From an uncultured Alphaproteobacteria bacterium (GTDB taxonomy: Bacteria; Pseudomonadota; Alphaproteobacteria; Rhodobacterales; Rhodobacteraceae), in assembly GCA_902530595.1 (NCBI GenBank), contig CACAAX010000007.1:1-64000 (forward strand): a stretch of DNA of 64,000 nucleotides. Direction: 5' to 3'. Within the stretch, counting starts at the first letter, position 1. Each line of letters opens with the position of its first letter. The position numbers and the translations under genes were made by a program. This document shows, piece by piece, positions 52,539-63,247 of this stretch. The notes under the pieces were generated by a model that worked only from the letters and a program-made list of their open reading frames with translations, made no database searches and was not told the origin of the DNA.

Positions 52539-53195
52539 TCAGGGTTTTTGAGTTATAAAAGCCAAGTTATTCGCCGGCATTTTATTAGTACTTAAATGAA
52601 CCAATCCTGCTTCACAAAATAAACCCAACATATCTACGTCATTTTTGTATCCCAAGTCGGGGTCAGTAGTAATTAAACTATGGTGAAACTCCATATCATT
52701 TTTACTAATTAGCTTTCCCTTACGCATAAAAGGTCCATAGATAATTGAAACCCCCTTAGGGGCTAGCGCCTTAGATACTTCCTTAACCAATATTTTTGTC
52801 TCCTCGAAGCTAATCAAATGCAACAAGTTTACTAGGAGAATGAGATCTTGGCCGTAATGATCAGCAGCCCAACCTTCCTCCGTTGCATCTAAGAGGCATG
52901 GAGGCTTCAGGTTTGTTAAATGATGGTCATTACTCCAGCATCGAATACTTTTAATACGAGTTTCGTCTACGTCAGAGGGTTGCCAATCTAGAAGTGGCAA
53001 GGCGGCGGCGAGTTTTACAACATGCTGGCCAGTACCACTTGCTATCTCCAGTGCGTTTCCTGATTTGATCGCAGTATTTCTTACTAATTCTACAATATGT
53101 TCGGCGTTTCTAACGGCAGACGGTGCATTGAGGCGACCGTCTCCTTCAATATTTGTGACACAGGCAGACGTCGGAAGATTTTTTCGATGGTTCAT
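52539..53195 (-). CDS. DUF938 SAM-dependent methyltransferase-like protein
   Basis: 218 residues. It opens with the DUF938 pattern (SAVRNAEHIVELV), then ALEIASGTGQHVV as SAM motif I and DWQPSDVD as motif II. The substrate is unknown. It is convergent with the zinc operon and upstream of tRNA-Lys in the opposite sense. Confidence 0.82.
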   Translation of the reverse strand: MNHRKNLPTSACVTNIEGDGRLNAPSAVRNAEHIVELVRNTAIKSGNALEIASGTGQHVVKLAAALPLLDWQPSDVDETRIKSIRCWSNDHHLTNLKPPCLLDATEEGWAADHYGQDLILLVNLLHLISFEETKILVKEVSKALAPKGVSIIYGPFMRKGKLISKNDMEFHHSLITTDPDLGYKNDVDMLGLFCEAGLVHLSTNKMPANNLAFITQKP

Positions 53196-53296
53196 CGGGG
53201 GATAATGTTACAAAAGTAAAAAAAATCAACAGCTAAAAGAAAACCAGATACTTTAGAGACTCAATCCAAGCAAGTATACAGTGAAGAAAGTACTTT

Positions 53297-53328
53297 AAAA
53301 AAATAATGACCTCGTTGTAACTAAGGTC
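53297..53328 (-). terminator. Terminator of tRNA-Lys
   Basis: In minus-strand RNA, GACCU (53328-53324), an 11-base loop and AGGUC (53312-53308) are followed after a few bases by seven U residues (53303-53297). The 5-bp stem is short, but its place just past the tRNA supports it. Confidence 0.6.
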
Positions 53329-53338
53329 TTGTTTATTA

Positions 53339-53414
53339 TGGTGAGCCCGACAGGGTTCGAACCTGTGACCCACTGATTAAAAGTCAGTTGCTCTACCAAC
53401 TGAGCTACGGGCCC
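53339..53414 (-). tRNA. tRNA-Lys (anticodon TTT)
   Basis: 76 bases including an encoded CCA (53339-53341). The acceptor pairs GGGCCCG with CGGGCTC (one G-U). The D arm reads AGCTCAGTTGGTAGAGC, the anticodon loop CTTTTAA gives UUU, and the T arm has GGTTCGAACC. Confidence 0.97.
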
Positions 53415-53523
53415 ACACTTGAGTTTTATTATTTACTTACTATTTGGTCAAGTCTTCAATTATATTAAATGACGTTAAAGCAAAATTAGGTTACTTATAG
53501 GTTAGAACATTACGGGGAAGTGA

Positions 53524-54336
53524 TTGAAACTAAAATTCACCAAAATGCACGGTTGTGGAAATGATTTTGTAATTATTGATAATCGCGATCAAAAATTGGA
53601 ACTAAATAATGATGAAATTAAACTGCTCTGTGACCGACATTATGGTATTGGATGTGATCAGCTTGTTGTTATAGATAATAACAATAAAAATAATGTCTCC
53701 GCTTATGCTCTTTTTTGGAATTCAGATGGCTCTGTTTCTGCTACTTGTGGAAATGCTACAAGATGTATAGCTACCATTCTATTTGCGGAGACCAGAACAG
53801 AAACACTTTATATTGAAACTCAAAATGGAATTATAGAGTGTCATAAAAAAAATAATGAATTGATATCGGTTAATATTGGTCAACCAAAGATAGCTTGGGA
53901 TGAAATACCGTTGTCTAAGGAAGTCTCGACTTTAAATCTTCCAATCGAAGGAGAGCCAACTGGAACAAACTTTGGCAACCCTCATTGCACTTTTTTTGTT
54001 GATGACTTGAATAAAATAGATGTTCAAAGTATAGGTCCGAATGTTGAGAATAATGCTTTGTTTCCTGAAAAAACAAACGTGCAATTTGTAAAAATCTTAG
54101 ATAGAACTCATATAAAATTAAAGGTGTGGGAGCGTGGGTCAGGTATCACATTAGCATCTGGATCTTCCTCTTGTGCAGCAGTTGATGCAGGCATCAGAAG
54201 AGACCTACTTGACAATAGAGTTAAGGTAGAACTTGATGGAGGAATCGTCGAGGTGGAGAAAAAAGTAACGGGTGTGTGGTTGACTGGACCGACCAAGCAT
54301 GTATTTTCTGGCATCTACAATTTGATTCGGAACTGA
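53524..54336 (+). CDS. dapF: Diaminopimelate epimerase
   Basis: 270 residues. The two catalytic cysteines are C75 in ATCGNATRC and the one in ASGSSSCAA near residue 218, in the usual PLP-independent arrangement. It converts LL- to meso-diaminopimelate for lysine and peptidoglycan. The start is a TTG at 53524 with GGGGAAG ahead, giving the normal N-terminus KLKFTKMHGCGNDF. mtaB follows 6 bases later, as in many alphaproteobacteria. Confidence 0.95.
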   Translation: MKLKFTKMHGCGNDFVIIDNRDQKLELNNDEIKLLCDRHYGIGCDQLVVIDNNNKNNVSAYALFWNSDGSVSATCGNATRCIATILFAETRTETLYIETQNGIIECHKKNNELISVNIGQPKIAWDEIPLSKEVSTLNLPIEGEPTGTNFGNPHCTFFVDDLNKIDVQSIGPNVENNALFPEKTNVQFVKILDRTHIKLKVWERGSGITLASGSSSCAAVDAGIRRDLLDNRVKVELDGGIVEVEKKVTGVWLTGPTKHVFSGIYNLIRN

Positions 54337-54342
54337 GTAGCA

Positions 54343-55584
54343 ATGAAATTTAAAACTCTTGGATGCCGCCTAAATACTTTTGAGACTGAAACAATAAAGT
54401 CAATAACAGAAAAGTTAGATTTTAAAAATCTTACTTTCGTTAATACCTGTTCAGTAACAAAGGAAGCCTCCAAGAATAGTAAGAAATATGTTCGCCAGCT
54501 TAAAAAATCCTCCCCGCACAATACCGTTATTGTTTCAGGATGTGATGCGCATATTGAAAAAGAAACCTACATGAAAATGCCTGAAGTTGATGTAGTTATT
54601 GGAAATAATGTTAAACTCGATGAGGCAATTTGGGGTGAAATTAAAAAAAGTGGGAGATCAGGTTTTTTGGGAGAATCGGTCAGGAGACTTAAAAAAGAGA
54701 AGACAAACACTCTTCCCAATTTCACAAAGAGATCTAGAGCCTATTTGGAAATTCAAAATGGATGCAACCACTCTTGTACTTTTTGTATTATTCCTCAAGG
54801 CAGAGGTCTTTCAAAATCTGTTCCCATGGACACGATTTTAGAAAAAATACGTAATCTCGTTAATAAAGGATTTAACGAAATCGTTTTAACAGGTGTTGAC
54901 ATTACGTGTTGGGGTTCGGATATCGCTGGAAATGATAAGCTTGGCGATTTAGTAAATAATATCTTAAATGAAACACCTAACTTACCTCGCCTGAGGCTTT
55001 CATCTTTAGATGTTAGTGAAATGGATGACAATCTCCTACATGTTTTTAAAACCAATAAACGGATGATGCCACATCTCCACCTTTCTCTGCAATCAGGTAA
55101 CAACCTAATACTAAAACGAATGAAAAGAAGGCATTCTAGAGAGCAGGCAATTGATTTATGCAGAAACCTAAAGGCCGCTAGACCTGAGCTGACATTCGGT
55201 GCGGACCTAATTGCAGGCTTTCCTACAGAAAGCGATGCAATGTTTTTAGATACTATTAAACTTGTAGATGAGTGCGATATAAGCTGGCTTCACATCTTTC
55301 CGTACTCTGGACGTCCAAACACCCCTGCGAGTCGGATGCCACAAGTCAATAATCATGAAATATCTAAGCGCTCAAAGGCCCTAAGAGATCTAGCTCAGAG
55401 AAAAAAAGTACAGCATTTTGCAAAACTGAAAGAAAAGAAGCTATCAGTTCTGATGGAGTCTGAATTCAAAGGACGGGCTGAAGATTTTACTGAAATTACT
55501 ACGAGCACCCCTCTCACAACAGGCGAAATATATACACTAAAAGTACATGACTACAGTGCTGACAGCCTTATTGCAAGAAACTAG
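54343..55584 (+). CDS. mtaB: tRNA t6A37 methylthiotransferase MtaB
   Basis: 413 residues. The N-terminal UPF0004 domain binds the auxiliary cluster with C8, C36 and C67; the radical-SAM cluster uses C141, C145 and C148 (GCNHSCTFC). The GCRLNTFETE start distinguishes MtaB from MiaB (GCQMN). It makes ms2t6A at position 37 of ANN-decoding tRNAs. Its stop overlaps the convergent gabD stop by 4 bases. Confidence 0.93.
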   Translation: MKFKTLGCRLNTFETETIKSITEKLDFKNLTFVNTCSVTKEASKNSKKYVRQLKKSSPHNTVIVSGCDAHIEKETYMKMPEVDVVIGNNVKLDEAIWGEIKKSGRSGFLGESVRRLKKEKTNTLPNFTKRSRAYLEIQNGCNHSCTFCIIPQGRGLSKSVPMDTILEKIRNLVNKGFNEIVLTGVDITCWGSDIAGNDKLGDLVNNILNETPNLPRLRLSSLDVSEMDDNLLHVFKTNKRMMPHLHLSLQSGNNLILKRMKRRHSREQAIDLCRNLKAARPELTFGADLIAGFPTESDAMFLDTIKLVDECDISWLHIFPYSGRPNTPASRMPQVNNHEISKRSKALRDLAQRKKVQHFAKLKEKKLSVLMESEFKGRAEDFTEITTSTPLTTGEIYTLKVHDYSADSLIARN

Positions 55585-57056
55585 AGCGATAGACAGAGAT
55601 ATTTCATCTCCAGATACTCCTCAATCCCATGGTGCGATCCCTCGCGACCAAGTCCAGACTGCTTTACTCCTCCAAAGGGTGCCACTTCTGTAGAAATTAA
55701 TCCCGTATTTATACCTACCATACCGTATTCTAAAGCTTCTGCTACTTTCCAAACACGCTTGAGATCTGAGGCATAAAAATACGAGGCCAGACCGAATATA
55801 GTATTATTAGCTTGTTCTATAACATCGTCTTCATCATTAAATCGAAATAAAGGTGCAACAGGCCCAAAAGTTTCTTCTTCCGCAATTAACATCGACTTAT
55901 CAACATTAGTTAATATCGTTGGTTCAAAGAACGTGCCGCCAATGCTATGTCTCTTTCCACCGCATTGAGCTGTGGCACCTTTATCTAAGGCATCCTTAAT
56001 GTGCTCCTCAACCTTTTTGAGGGCTTCGTTCGTGATCAAAGGACCAAGGGTGCTCGATGTAGCAAAACCGTCCCCTACCACCATCTTTGAAACGGCCTCT
56101 TCGAGCTTCTTGGCAAACATATCATACACTCCATCCTGCACGTAGATTCGATTTGCGCACACGCAAGTTTGACCATTATTTCTAAATTTAGAAATAATTG
56201 CCCCTTCAACCGCTTTATCAATATCTGCATCATCAAATACAATAAATGGTGCGTTACCACCTAACTCCATAGACATCTTTAAAACTTGGTCTGCTCCTTG
56301 TTTTAACAGTTTTTTCCCAACCTCTGTTGATCCAGTAAAAGTTAGTTTTCGAATTTTATCATTTGAGCACAGTTCTTTGCCTATTTCGACTGGATCAGAA
56401 GTAGTTAGAACAGAGAATACTCCTTTTGGAATTCCTGCTTCTTCTGCAAGATCGCAAAGGGCCAAAGCGGATAATGGAGTGTCTTCTGGAGCTTTTGCTA
56501 CAAAACAGCAACCTGCAGCCAGTGCTGGGCCCAATTTTCTAGTAATCATCGCATTAGGAAAATTCCAAGGCGTTATAGCAGCGACGACCCCCACCGGCTG
56601 CTTCAGTACTATTATTCTTTTGTCTTCTTGGTGTCCAGGAATGGTTTCTCCGTATATTCTTTTTCCTTCTTCGGCAAACCACTCAATAAAACTTGCACCA
56701 TAAGTAATTTCTCCCTTAGCTTCTGCCAATGGTTTTCCCATTTCAGCGGTGAGGATTGCAGCTAGATCATTGGCATTTTCTAACATTAGTTTGCAGAATT
56801 TATTTAGAATTATACTTCTCTCTTTCGCAGTCTTTTTACTCCAACTGGGGAAAGCTTCGTACGCAGCATCAATTGCAATTCGAGCATCGTTAACATCTAA
56901 ATCGGGAACAGTTACTATTGAATTTCCATTAGAGGGGTTAACCACTTCAAAAGTTTTTCCACTTTTTGCATCTACCCAAGCACCGTTAATGTATGCTTTG
57001 TTTTTGAGAAGGTTTTTGTTTTTTAGCATAACACTAAGATTTGTTTGATCTAACAT
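55581..57056 (-). CDS. gabD: NAD(P)-dependent succinate-semialdehyde dehydrogenase
   Basis: 491 residues, the usual length. The aldehyde dehydrogenase motifs are MELGGNAPF (general-base Glu) and NNGQTCVCANRI (nucleophile Cys), with KLTFTGSTEVGK as cofactor loop. The pattern is GabD-like, though related semialdehydes cannot be excluded. A start at 57029 is also possible and would fit the family N-terminus. Confidence 0.87.
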   Translation of the reverse strand: MLDQTNLSVMLKNKNLLKNKAYINGAWVDAKSGKTFEVVNPSNGNSIVTVPDLDVNDARIAIDAAYEAFPSWSKKTAKERSIILNKFCKLMLENANDLAAILTAEMGKPLAEAKGEITYGASFIEWFAEEGKRIYGETIPGHQEDKRIIVLKQPVGVVAAITPWNFPNAMITRKLGPALAAGCCFVAKAPEDTPLSALALCDLAEEAGIPKGVFSVLTTSDPVEIGKELCSNDKIRKLTFTGSTEVGKKLLKQGADQVLKMSMELGGNAPFIVFDDADIDKAVEGAIISKFRNNGQTCVCANRIYVQDGVYDMFAKKLEEAVSKMVVGDGFATSSTLGPLITNEALKKVEEHIKDALDKGATAQCGGKRHSIGGTFFEPTILTNVDKSMLIAEEETFGPVAPLFRFNDEDDVIEQANNTIFGLASYFYASDLKRVWKVAEALEYGMVGINTGLISTEVAPFGGVKQSGLGREGSHHGIEEYLEMKYLCLSL

Positions 57057-57115
57057 ATTTACGATTCCACTTTCAATTTGTTCTTACTGTCATATAACCA
57101 CTAAGTTATACAACA

Positions 57116-57574
57116 TTACAAGTCCCTAGTTTGTCTTAGAGCTTCTGATAAAACCATCACACAACTGACCACAACATTTAAAGACCGTCCTTTGCCTGGC
57201 ATCTCTATGGTAACAGCGTCATCCACCGATTCGTGAACATATTCAGGAACGCCGGCGCTTTCTCTACCTATCATTAGTCTGTCATTTTTCTGAAATCTAA
57301 AATCTAAATAATTTTTTTTACTTTTCGTTGTCAGAAGAATCACTCTTGAACTCGGGTTTTCCTCTTGTTGCTGTTTCTTAAATGCTTGATAATCAATAAA
57401 AGTCCTAAAGTCTGCATGGTTAATATAGTCCATCGCGGTCCTCTTCAATTTCTTTTCAGAAAAAGCAAATCCACATGGCTCAATTATGTCCAATGGCACA
57501 TCAAGACAAGCAGAAACCCTAAGAAGTGCGCCTAAATTTTGAGGTATATCTGGTTGAAAAATAGAAATTCTCAT
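57116..57574 (-). CDS. trmL: tRNA (cytidine(34)-2'-O)-methyltransferase
   Basis: 152 residues of the SPOUT class. The frame is open to 57589 but the family begins at MRISIFQPDIPQNLGALLR. The knot motifs are RLMIGRESAGVPEYVH and EMPGKGRSLNVVVSC. It methylates the wobble base of tRNA-Leu. It diverges from petA. Confidence 0.9.
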   Translation of the reverse strand: MRISIFQPDIPQNLGALLRVSACLDVPLDIIEPCGFAFSEKKLKRTAMDYINHADFRTFIDYQAFKKQQQEENPSSRVILLTTKSKKNYLDFRFQKNDRLMIGRESAGVPEYVHESVDDAVTIEMPGKGRSLNVVVSCVMVLSEALRQTRDL

Positions 57575-57698
57575 ATATACACTGTACATAAATTTTTAAA
57601 ATATAGTGCGTCTTAAAGTCCAATAGACAATCTATTGAAAAATATTAAATTACCATATATAAGCTCAAGGGAATACTGGGAAATTGAACGGAAATTAC

Positions 57699-58259
57699 AT
57701 GGAAGACAACAAAGAGAATAAAAAGAGCGATAGGCGTGATTTTCTTTATATTTCAACCGCTGCTGTTGGGGCAATAACGGTTGGAGCAGCAACATGGCCT
57801 CTAATCAACCAAATGAATCCTTCAGCTGATGTAGCGGCCCTGTCATCTATAGAAGTAGATGTAAATGATTTAGAGCCAGGATCACAGTTGACAGTAAAAT
57901 GGTTGGGAAAACCCGTTTTTATCAGAAGGCGTACAGAAGAAGAAATTTCTGCTGCAAGAGAGGTGAACTTGGAAGATTTGCCTGATAAAAGCGCACAAAA
58001 CGCTAATCTAAAAGACGGTGATGCATCGGATAAGTTCAGGACACTTGATGAAAACGGCGAGTGGCTAGTGATGATGGGAGTATGTACACATCTGGGTTGC
58101 GTCCCGCTTGGTGATGCCGGCGATTTTGGGGGATGGTTTTGCCCCTGTCATGGATCTCATTACGACACAGCTGGTAGAATTAGAAGAGGACCGGCTCCCA
58201 CAAATTTACCCATTCCTGTTGCATCGTTGTCCGATGACGGAATATTAAAACTAGGTTAA
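57699..58259 (+). CDS. petA: Ubiquinol-cytochrome c reductase Rieske iron-sulfur subunit
   Basis: 186 residues from the ATG at 57699 with GGA 6 bases ahead; a TTG at 57684 is in frame. A twin-arginine start ([11 protein letters not shown]) and one helix export and anchor it. Rieske ligands are C129/H131 (CTHLGC) and C148/H151 (CPCHGSH), with C134 and C150 as the disulfide. First gene of petABC, complex III of the respiratory chain. Confidence 0.95.
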   Translation: MEDNKENKKSDRRDFLYISTAAVGAITVGAATWPLINQMNPSADVAALSSIEVDVNDLEPGSQLTVKWLGKPVFIRRRTEEEISAAREVNLEDLPDKSAQNANLKDGDASDKFRTLDENGEWLVMMGVCTHLGCVPLGDAGDFGGWFCPCHGSHYDTAGRIRRGPAPTNLPIPVASLSDDGILKLG

Positions 58260-58278
58260 GAAGACAAAGGAAAGAAAA

Positions 58279-59634
58279 ATGGGCGGCATACCACACGATA
58301 AATATGAACCAAAAAAAGGATTTGAAACTTGGTTGGATAAGAGACTTCCTGTGGGGAGACTTGTTTATGACACCTTAATGATTCCAACTCCGAAGAATTT
58401 GAACTGGATGTGGATATGGGGGATAGTTCTAACTTTTTGTCTTGTCCTTCAAATAATCACCGGTATTATTTTAGTGATGCACTACACGCCCCATGTGGAT
58501 CACGCCTTTGACAGTGTTGAGCATATAATGCGTGATGTGAATGGTGGATGGGCCATTAGGTACATTCACGCTAATGGTGCTTCTCTGTTTTTTATAGCTG
58601 TCTACATGCATATCTTCAGGGGTTTATATTATGGTTCTTACAAAGAGCCGAGGGAAGTAACTTGGATAATAGGTATGTTGATTTATTTGGCGATGATGGC
58701 AACAGCCTTTATGGGCTATGTGCTTCCTTGGGGTCAAATGTCTTTCTGGGGGGCTACAGTTATTACCGGTTTGTTTGGAGCTATCCCGTTTGTAGGAGAA
58801 TCACTTCAGACGTGGCTATTAGGAGGCCCAGCAGTAGATAATGCAACGTTAACTCGATTTTTCAGCTTACATTACTTGCTACCATTTGTTATTCTTGGAT
58901 TAGTTGCTACACACATATGGGCTTTTCATACTACTGGAAATAATAACCCAACCGGCGTAGAGGTTAGGCGGGGATCCAAAGAAGAGGCAGAGAAAGACAC
59001 TCTTCCATTTTTTCCTTATTTCGTGATGAAAGACCTTGTTGCACTTGCGATTATTTTGGCGATCTTTGCTGCTATAGTGGGATTTATTCCAAATTATCTT
59101 GGGCACCCTGATAACTATATTGAAGCTGATCCTCTTGTAACACCAGCCCACATTGTTCCGGAATGGTACTTTTTGCCATTCTATGCGATTCTTCGTGCTT
59201 TCACTGCTGATGTGTGGATCGTACAATTCACTTCATTCATATCAGGGGGCATAATCGACGCAAAATTTTTTGGAGTTCTCGCTATGTTTGGCGCAATTGC
59301 AGTAATGGCGCTTGCTCCATGGCTAGACACGTCTTCTGTTCGCTCCGGAAGATATCGACCTCAATTCAAGTGGTGGTTTGCGTTATTAGTTTTAGATTTT
59401 TTTGTTCTGACCTGGGTAGGCGCTAAACCCGCAGAACAACCCTACTCCACAATATCCCTTATAGGATCCAGTTATTGGTTTGCTTACTTTTTAATTATAC
59501 TTCCCTTGCTAGGGATCACTGAAACCCCAGATGAGCAACCCAAAACAATAGAGGAAGATTGGAACAAGAAATTGGAGAAAAGTGAAACAAAGGAAAGTTC
59601 ACCCAATGGAGGTGTGTATGAACCTGCAGAATAA
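58279..59634 (+). CDS. petB: Cytochrome b of complex III
   Basis: 451 residues, eight or nine helices. The haem ligands lie in the helices holding [12 protein letters not shown] and HIFRGLYYG and in the FSLHYLLPF and HIWAFH segments; PEWY is present ([14 protein letters not shown]). The C-terminal tail of about 30 charged residues is longer than usual. It starts 19 bases after petA and overlaps petC by 17 bases. Confidence 0.95.
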   Translation: MGGIPHDKYEPKKGFETWLDKRLPVGRLVYDTLMIPTPKNLNWMWIWGIVLTFCLVLQIITGIILVMHYTPHVDHAFDSVEHIMRDVNGGWAIRYIHANGASLFFIAVYMHIFRGLYYGSYKEPREVTWIIGMLIYLAMMATAFMGYVLPWGQMSFWGATVITGLFGAIPFVGESLQTWLLGGPAVDNATLTRFFSLHYLLPFVILGLVATHIWAFHTTGNNNPTGVEVRRGSKEEAEKDTLPFFPYFVMKDLVALAIILAIFAAIVGFIPNYLGHPDNYIEADPLVTPAHIVPEWYFLPFYAILRAFTADVWIVQFTSFISGGIIDAKFFGVLAMFGAIAVMALAPWLDTSSVRSGRYRPQFKWWFALLVLDFFVLTWVGAKPAEQPYSTISLIGSSYWFAYFLIILPLLGITETPDEQPKTIEEDWNKKLEKSETKESSPNGGVYEPAE

Positions 59635-60376
59635 GACTTTCATAAAGGGCGTCATTTGTAACTTTGTCCTGGTAACTCAACTAATCTTTGTAAGTCAGGC
59701 CTATTCCGCTGGAACAGTTGGAAAAATAGATAACGTCGATTTTTCATTTGAAGGAGTCTTTGGGACATATGATAAAAAGCAATTACAGCGTGGACTTCAA
59801 GTCTTCACTGAGGTATGCGCAGGGTGTCATGGGCTGACACATGTGGCTTATCGTAATCTTGGTGACAAGGGTGGACCTGAACTACCTCCTGAGCAAGTCA
59901 AAGCGTATGCTGCTCAGTTTGATATTTATGACCCTGACATTGACGATGATAGAAGCGCAGTACCCTCTGATTACTTTAGCGGATCAATGGTGGAAAACGC
60001 TCCAAATTTAAGCCTAATGGCTAAAGCGCGCGTGGGAGGAGCGGAATATATCGTATCACTTTTGAAAAGTTATACCGAAGAAGAGAAAGAGCAAGCAGGC
60101 TCTGTTTTATATGGAAACAAATTGTATCCTGGTGGATGGATTGCTATGTCTCAGCCTCTTTGGGGTGACGACGTAGAATATATGGATGGGACTGAAGCTA
60201 CTCTCCAGCAAGAAGCTGAAGATGTAGCGGCATTTTTAATGTGGGCTGCAGAGCCGAAGTTGAACGTGAGAAAGGAAACGGGCTTTAGGGCGGTACTACT
60301 CCTATTGCTTCTTTCTGTATTATTATATTTTACGAATAAAAAGCTTTGGGCACCACACAAGTACAAAAAAGTTTAA
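59618..60376 (+). CDS. petC: Cytochrome c1 of complex III
   Basis: 252 residues from the ATG at 59618, chosen over an in-frame GTG at 59582 because GGAGG at 59608-59612 fits it and the signal peptide starts there. The haem motif is [17 protein letters not shown]-terminal helix followed by [13 protein letters not shown] anchors it in the membrane. Confidence 0.94.
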   Translation: MNLQNKTFIKGVICNFVLVTQLIFVSQAYSAGTVGKIDNVDFSFEGVFGTYDKKQLQRGLQVFTEVCAGCHGLTHVAYRNLGDKGGPELPPEQVKAYAAQFDIYDPDIDDDRSAVPSDYFSGSMVENAPNLSLMAKARVGGAEYIVSLLKSYTEEEKEQAGSVLYGNKLYPGGWIAMSQPLWGDDVEYMDGTEATLQQEAEDVAAFLMWAAEPKLNVRKETGFRAVLLLLLLSVLLYFTNKKLWAPHKYKKV

Positions 60377-60453
60377 TTTAGTAGGCAGCAAGCTTTTTTC
60401 ATCTATTATTGATTTATTTACTGACAAAAATCTAAATAGAAAGATTGTTGGAA

Positions 60454-61554
60454 ATGTCGATTAATTCATTTGGCCACTTGTTTAAAGTAACTACTTGGGG
60501 GGAAAGCCATGGGAGTGCAATTGGAGCAACAATTGATGGGTGCCCGCCCGGCGTAGAACTTAGTGAAGCCGATATACAACCTTGGTTAGACAGAAGAAGG
60601 CCGGGCCAAAGCAAATATACGACCCAAAGAAAAGAATTAGATAAGGTTAAGATACTCTCAGGAACATTTGAAGGCGTAACCACAGGCACTCCTATTCAAC
60701 TATTCATTGAAAATCAAGATCAAAGATCAAAGGACTATAGTGAAATTGCCAATACATTTAGACCAGGTCACGCAGACCTTACATATCACCTCAAATATGG
60801 AATAAGAGACTATAGAGGAGGTGGAAGATCTTCAGCAAGAGAAACAGCATCCAGAGTAGCGGCTGGAGGAATAGCTAGAAAGATACTAGCAGATATCGCT
60901 CCAGACATAGAGATAACAGGCTATCTGATCCGAATTGGAAAATTGGAAATTGATAGAGAAAATTTTTCTGAAACTACAATTCAAGAAAATGACTTTTGGT
61001 GTCCTGACAAAACTATGGTTCCAAATTGGGAGAAATATATAAAAGAACTTCGTAAAAGTGGTAATTCTGTTGGTGCAATGATTGAAATCATTGCTAAGGG
61101 CGTACCCGCAGGGCTAGGAGCGCCCTTATACGCAAAGATGGATTCAGATCTAGCAAGTGGTCTGATGTCCATAAATGCTGTGAAAGGTGTTGAAATAGGC
61201 ATTGGTATGCAAGCTGCTGAGATCGAAGGAATAGAGAATGCTGATGAAATCTTTTTGGAGGACGATAAAATCTCTTTTACATCCAATAATGCGGGAGGTA
61301 TTTTGGGTGGTATAACTTCGGGTCAGGATATTGTTACAAGATTTGCTGTCAAGCCGACTTCATCAATTTTAAGCGAGAGAAAGTCTATTACTAAAGCTGG
61401 ATCTTCAACCACGGTTTCGACAAGAGGAAGACATGACCCGTGTGTAGGAATAAGAGCAGTGCCAGTAGGAGAAGCTATGGTAGCTTGTATTATTTTGGAT
61501 CATTTTTTACTACATAGGGGCCAAATTGGGCCCAATTCTGGCACCATATTATAG
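60454..61554 (+). CDS. aroC: Chorismate synthase
   Basis: 366 residues from the ATG at 60454 ([20 protein letters not shown]); a TTG at 60445 is in frame. The motifs GESHGSAIG and [16 protein letters not shown], and the late [11 protein letters not shown] segment are diagnostic. It makes chorismate from EPSP using reduced FMN. It is convergent with tlyA with 3 bases between. Confidence 0.96.
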   Translation: MSINSFGHLFKVTTWGESHGSAIGATIDGCPPGVELSEADIQPWLDRRRPGQSKYTTQRKELDKVKILSGTFEGVTTGTPIQLFIENQDQRSKDYSEIANTFRPGHADLTYHLKYGIRDYRGGGRSSARETASRVAAGGIARKILADIAPDIEITGYLIRIGKLEIDRENFSETTIQENDFWCPDKTMVPNWEKYIKELRKSGNSVGAMIEIIAKGVPAGLGAPLYAKMDSDLASGLMSINAVKGVEIGIGMQAAEIEGIENADEIFLEDDKISFTSNNAGGILGGITSGQDIVTRFAVKPTSSILSERKSITKAGSSTTVSTRGRHDPCVGIRAVPVGEAMVACIILDHFLLHRGQIGPNSGTIL

Positions 61555-61557
61555 CAA

Positions 61558-62283
61558 TCAGCACTTTTTTAAATGTACGAAAATTTCCTGATTGCCTTTT
61601 TTTCCAGTGATATACGCTTTTCTGCACTTTACAAAATATAAACTACTCTTTTCCAAGGATTTAAGGAAATGACCGAGTATTTTCTGAGTATCTGTCTCCT
61701 TTTTCACTACGCCAATTTTTGAAATATTCTGTTTTCCAACTTCGAATTGAGGTTTATATAATAAAATAATATCCCCCTCTTTTCTTGCAACAGATTCTAT
61801 ATCTTTAATAATTTTTGATAATGAAATAAAGGCAACATCTACAACAACTAGGTCAAAGGAATCTTTTAGTCTTGATGAAATGTCTCTTATATCCGTTTGC
61901 TCTAATAAAGAAATCCGTGCATCACTTCTTAGACTTGAATGAAGCTGATCTGTTCCAACGTCAACTGATGTAATTTTTTCTGCTCCCTCATAAAGCAGAA
62001 CTTGTGTAAAGCCTCCCGTGGACGAGCCTACATCCAAGGCCGTTTTCCCATCAACCTTCACCTCAAAACTTTTTAGAGCTTCAAACAATTTTTTTCCTGC
62101 TCGACTTACCCACTGCTGTTGTTCAACTATAGAAACACTTGATCCTGTTGTTATTTCTTTTGCAGGTTTGTTACATATTTTTCCATTTAGTAAAACAAAT
62201 CCTTCCTTTATCAGCTCCTGGGCCCTATTTCTTGACCCTGCCAGACCCAATTCCATAATATGTTGATCTAATCTTATTTTCAT
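61558..62283 (-). CDS. tlyA: TlyA-family rRNA 2'-O-methyltransferase
   Basis: 241 residues: N-terminal S4 RNA-binding domain (IRLDQHIMELGLAGSRNRAQ) and an FtsJ-like methyltransferase domain with ALDVGSSTGGFTQVLL as SAM motif I and DLVVVDVAFISL as the catalytic Asp region. TlyA proteins methylate 16S and/or 23S rRNA cytidines. In many alphaproteobacteria it lies near dxs; that gene is not here. Confidence 0.9.
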   Translation of the reverse strand: MKIRLDQHIMELGLAGSRNRAQELIKEGFVLLNGKICNKPAKEITTGSSVSIVEQQQWVSRAGKKLFEALKSFEVKVDGKTALDVGSSTGGFTQVLLYEGAEKITSVDVGTDQLHSSLRSDARISLLEQTDIRDISSRLKDSFDLVVVDVAFISLSKIIKDIESVARKEGDIILLYKPQFEVGKQNISKIGVVKKETDTQKILGHFLKSLEKSSLYFVKCRKAYITGKKGNQEIFVHLKKC

Positions 62284-62353
62284 TTATCTAAAAGTACTTC
62301 GTATGCTATCTTATTAATAGCATTGTCTTTTAAAGATTAAAAAATTTGGGAAT

Positions 62354-63247
62354 ATGATGATAGGTCAGCAACAAAAAGATCAGGCAGAAAATTGGTTCAA
62401 AAATTTAAGAGATAAAATTTGCAAAGAGTTTGAAATATTAGAAGAAGATCACTTAAAATTGTCTCCCAAGAGTGATGTGGCAGCAAAAAAATTTGAGAGA
62501 AAGAGTACAATAAGAGAAACAGACGACAAAGAAGATGGCGGTGGGGGCGTCATGGCAACGCTTAAGGGTGGTAGAATATTTGAGAAAGTAGGCGTAAATG
62601 TTTCTGCAGTATATGGAAACCTTGCACCAGAAGCACAAAAGAGTATAACAGCTAGAAAAGCTATCCCCGAGCTCAAAGATGACCCCAGATTTTGGGCCTC
62701 AGGAATCAGCCTCGTAGCGCATATGCGAAATCCTCATACACCTGCCATACACCTTAATACAAGAATGTTTTGGACACCTCATGCGTGGTGGTTTGGAGGA
62801 GGTACCGACTTGAATCCTTCAATCGAAAATGACGATGACACAAATTTCTTTCATCAAACTCTGAAAAAGAAATGTGATAAGTATAATCAAAGTTACTACA
62901 AAAAATTTAAGGAATGGGCTGATGAATATTTTTTCATACCACATAGAAAAGTTGCAAGAGGAGTAGGCGGAATATTTTTTGATGATCTCTGCACTGGTGA
63001 CTGGGAAAAGGATTTTTCTTTCACTAGAGATGTTGGAGAAGCATTTCTTGAAGCTTATATACCAATAGTAAAAAAACACTATTTGAAAGACTGGACACCA
63101 CAGGATAAGAAAATTCAAGAACAAAAGAGGGGCCTTTACGCTGAATTTAACTTAGTTTACGACAGAGGCACAAAGTTTGGCTTACAGACAGGACACAATA
63201 TAGATGCGGTATTAATGAGCTTACCTCCGACAGCAGAGTGGGTTTAG
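62354..63247 (+). CDS. hemF: Oxygen-dependent coproporphyrinogen III oxidase
   Basis: 297 residues. Family motifs are HMRNPHTPAIHLNTRMF, WWFGGGTDLNPS and GGIFFDDL, and the end GLQTGHNIDAVLMSLPP. It decarboxylates coproporphyrinogen III to protoporphyrinogen IX with oxygen, in line with aerobic life. Its stop overlaps the convergent cca stop by 4 bases. Confidence 0.96.
   Translation: MMIGQQQKDQAENWFKNLRDKICKEFEILEEDHLKLSPKSDVAAKKFERKSTIRETDDKEDGGGGVMATLKGGRIFEKVGVNVSAVYGNLAPEAQKSITARKAIPELKDDPRFWASGISLVAHMRNPHTPAIHLNTRMFWTPHAWWFGGGTDLNPSIENDDDTNFFHQTLKKKCDKYNQSYYKKFKEWADEYFFIPHRKVARGVGGIFFDDLCTGDWEKDFSFTRDVGEAFLEAYIPIVKKHYLKDWTPQDKKIQEQKRGLYAEFNLVYDRGTKFGLQTGHNIDAVLMSLPPTAEWV

Larger units (their letters stand above)
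53196..53523. other. Intergenic block containing tRNA-Lys
   Basis: This 328-base gap holds the minus-strand tRNA-Lys and its terminator. The remainder (53196-53290 and 53415-53523) shows only promoter-like AT-rich sequence and the GGGGAAG binding site before dapF. Confidence 0.5.
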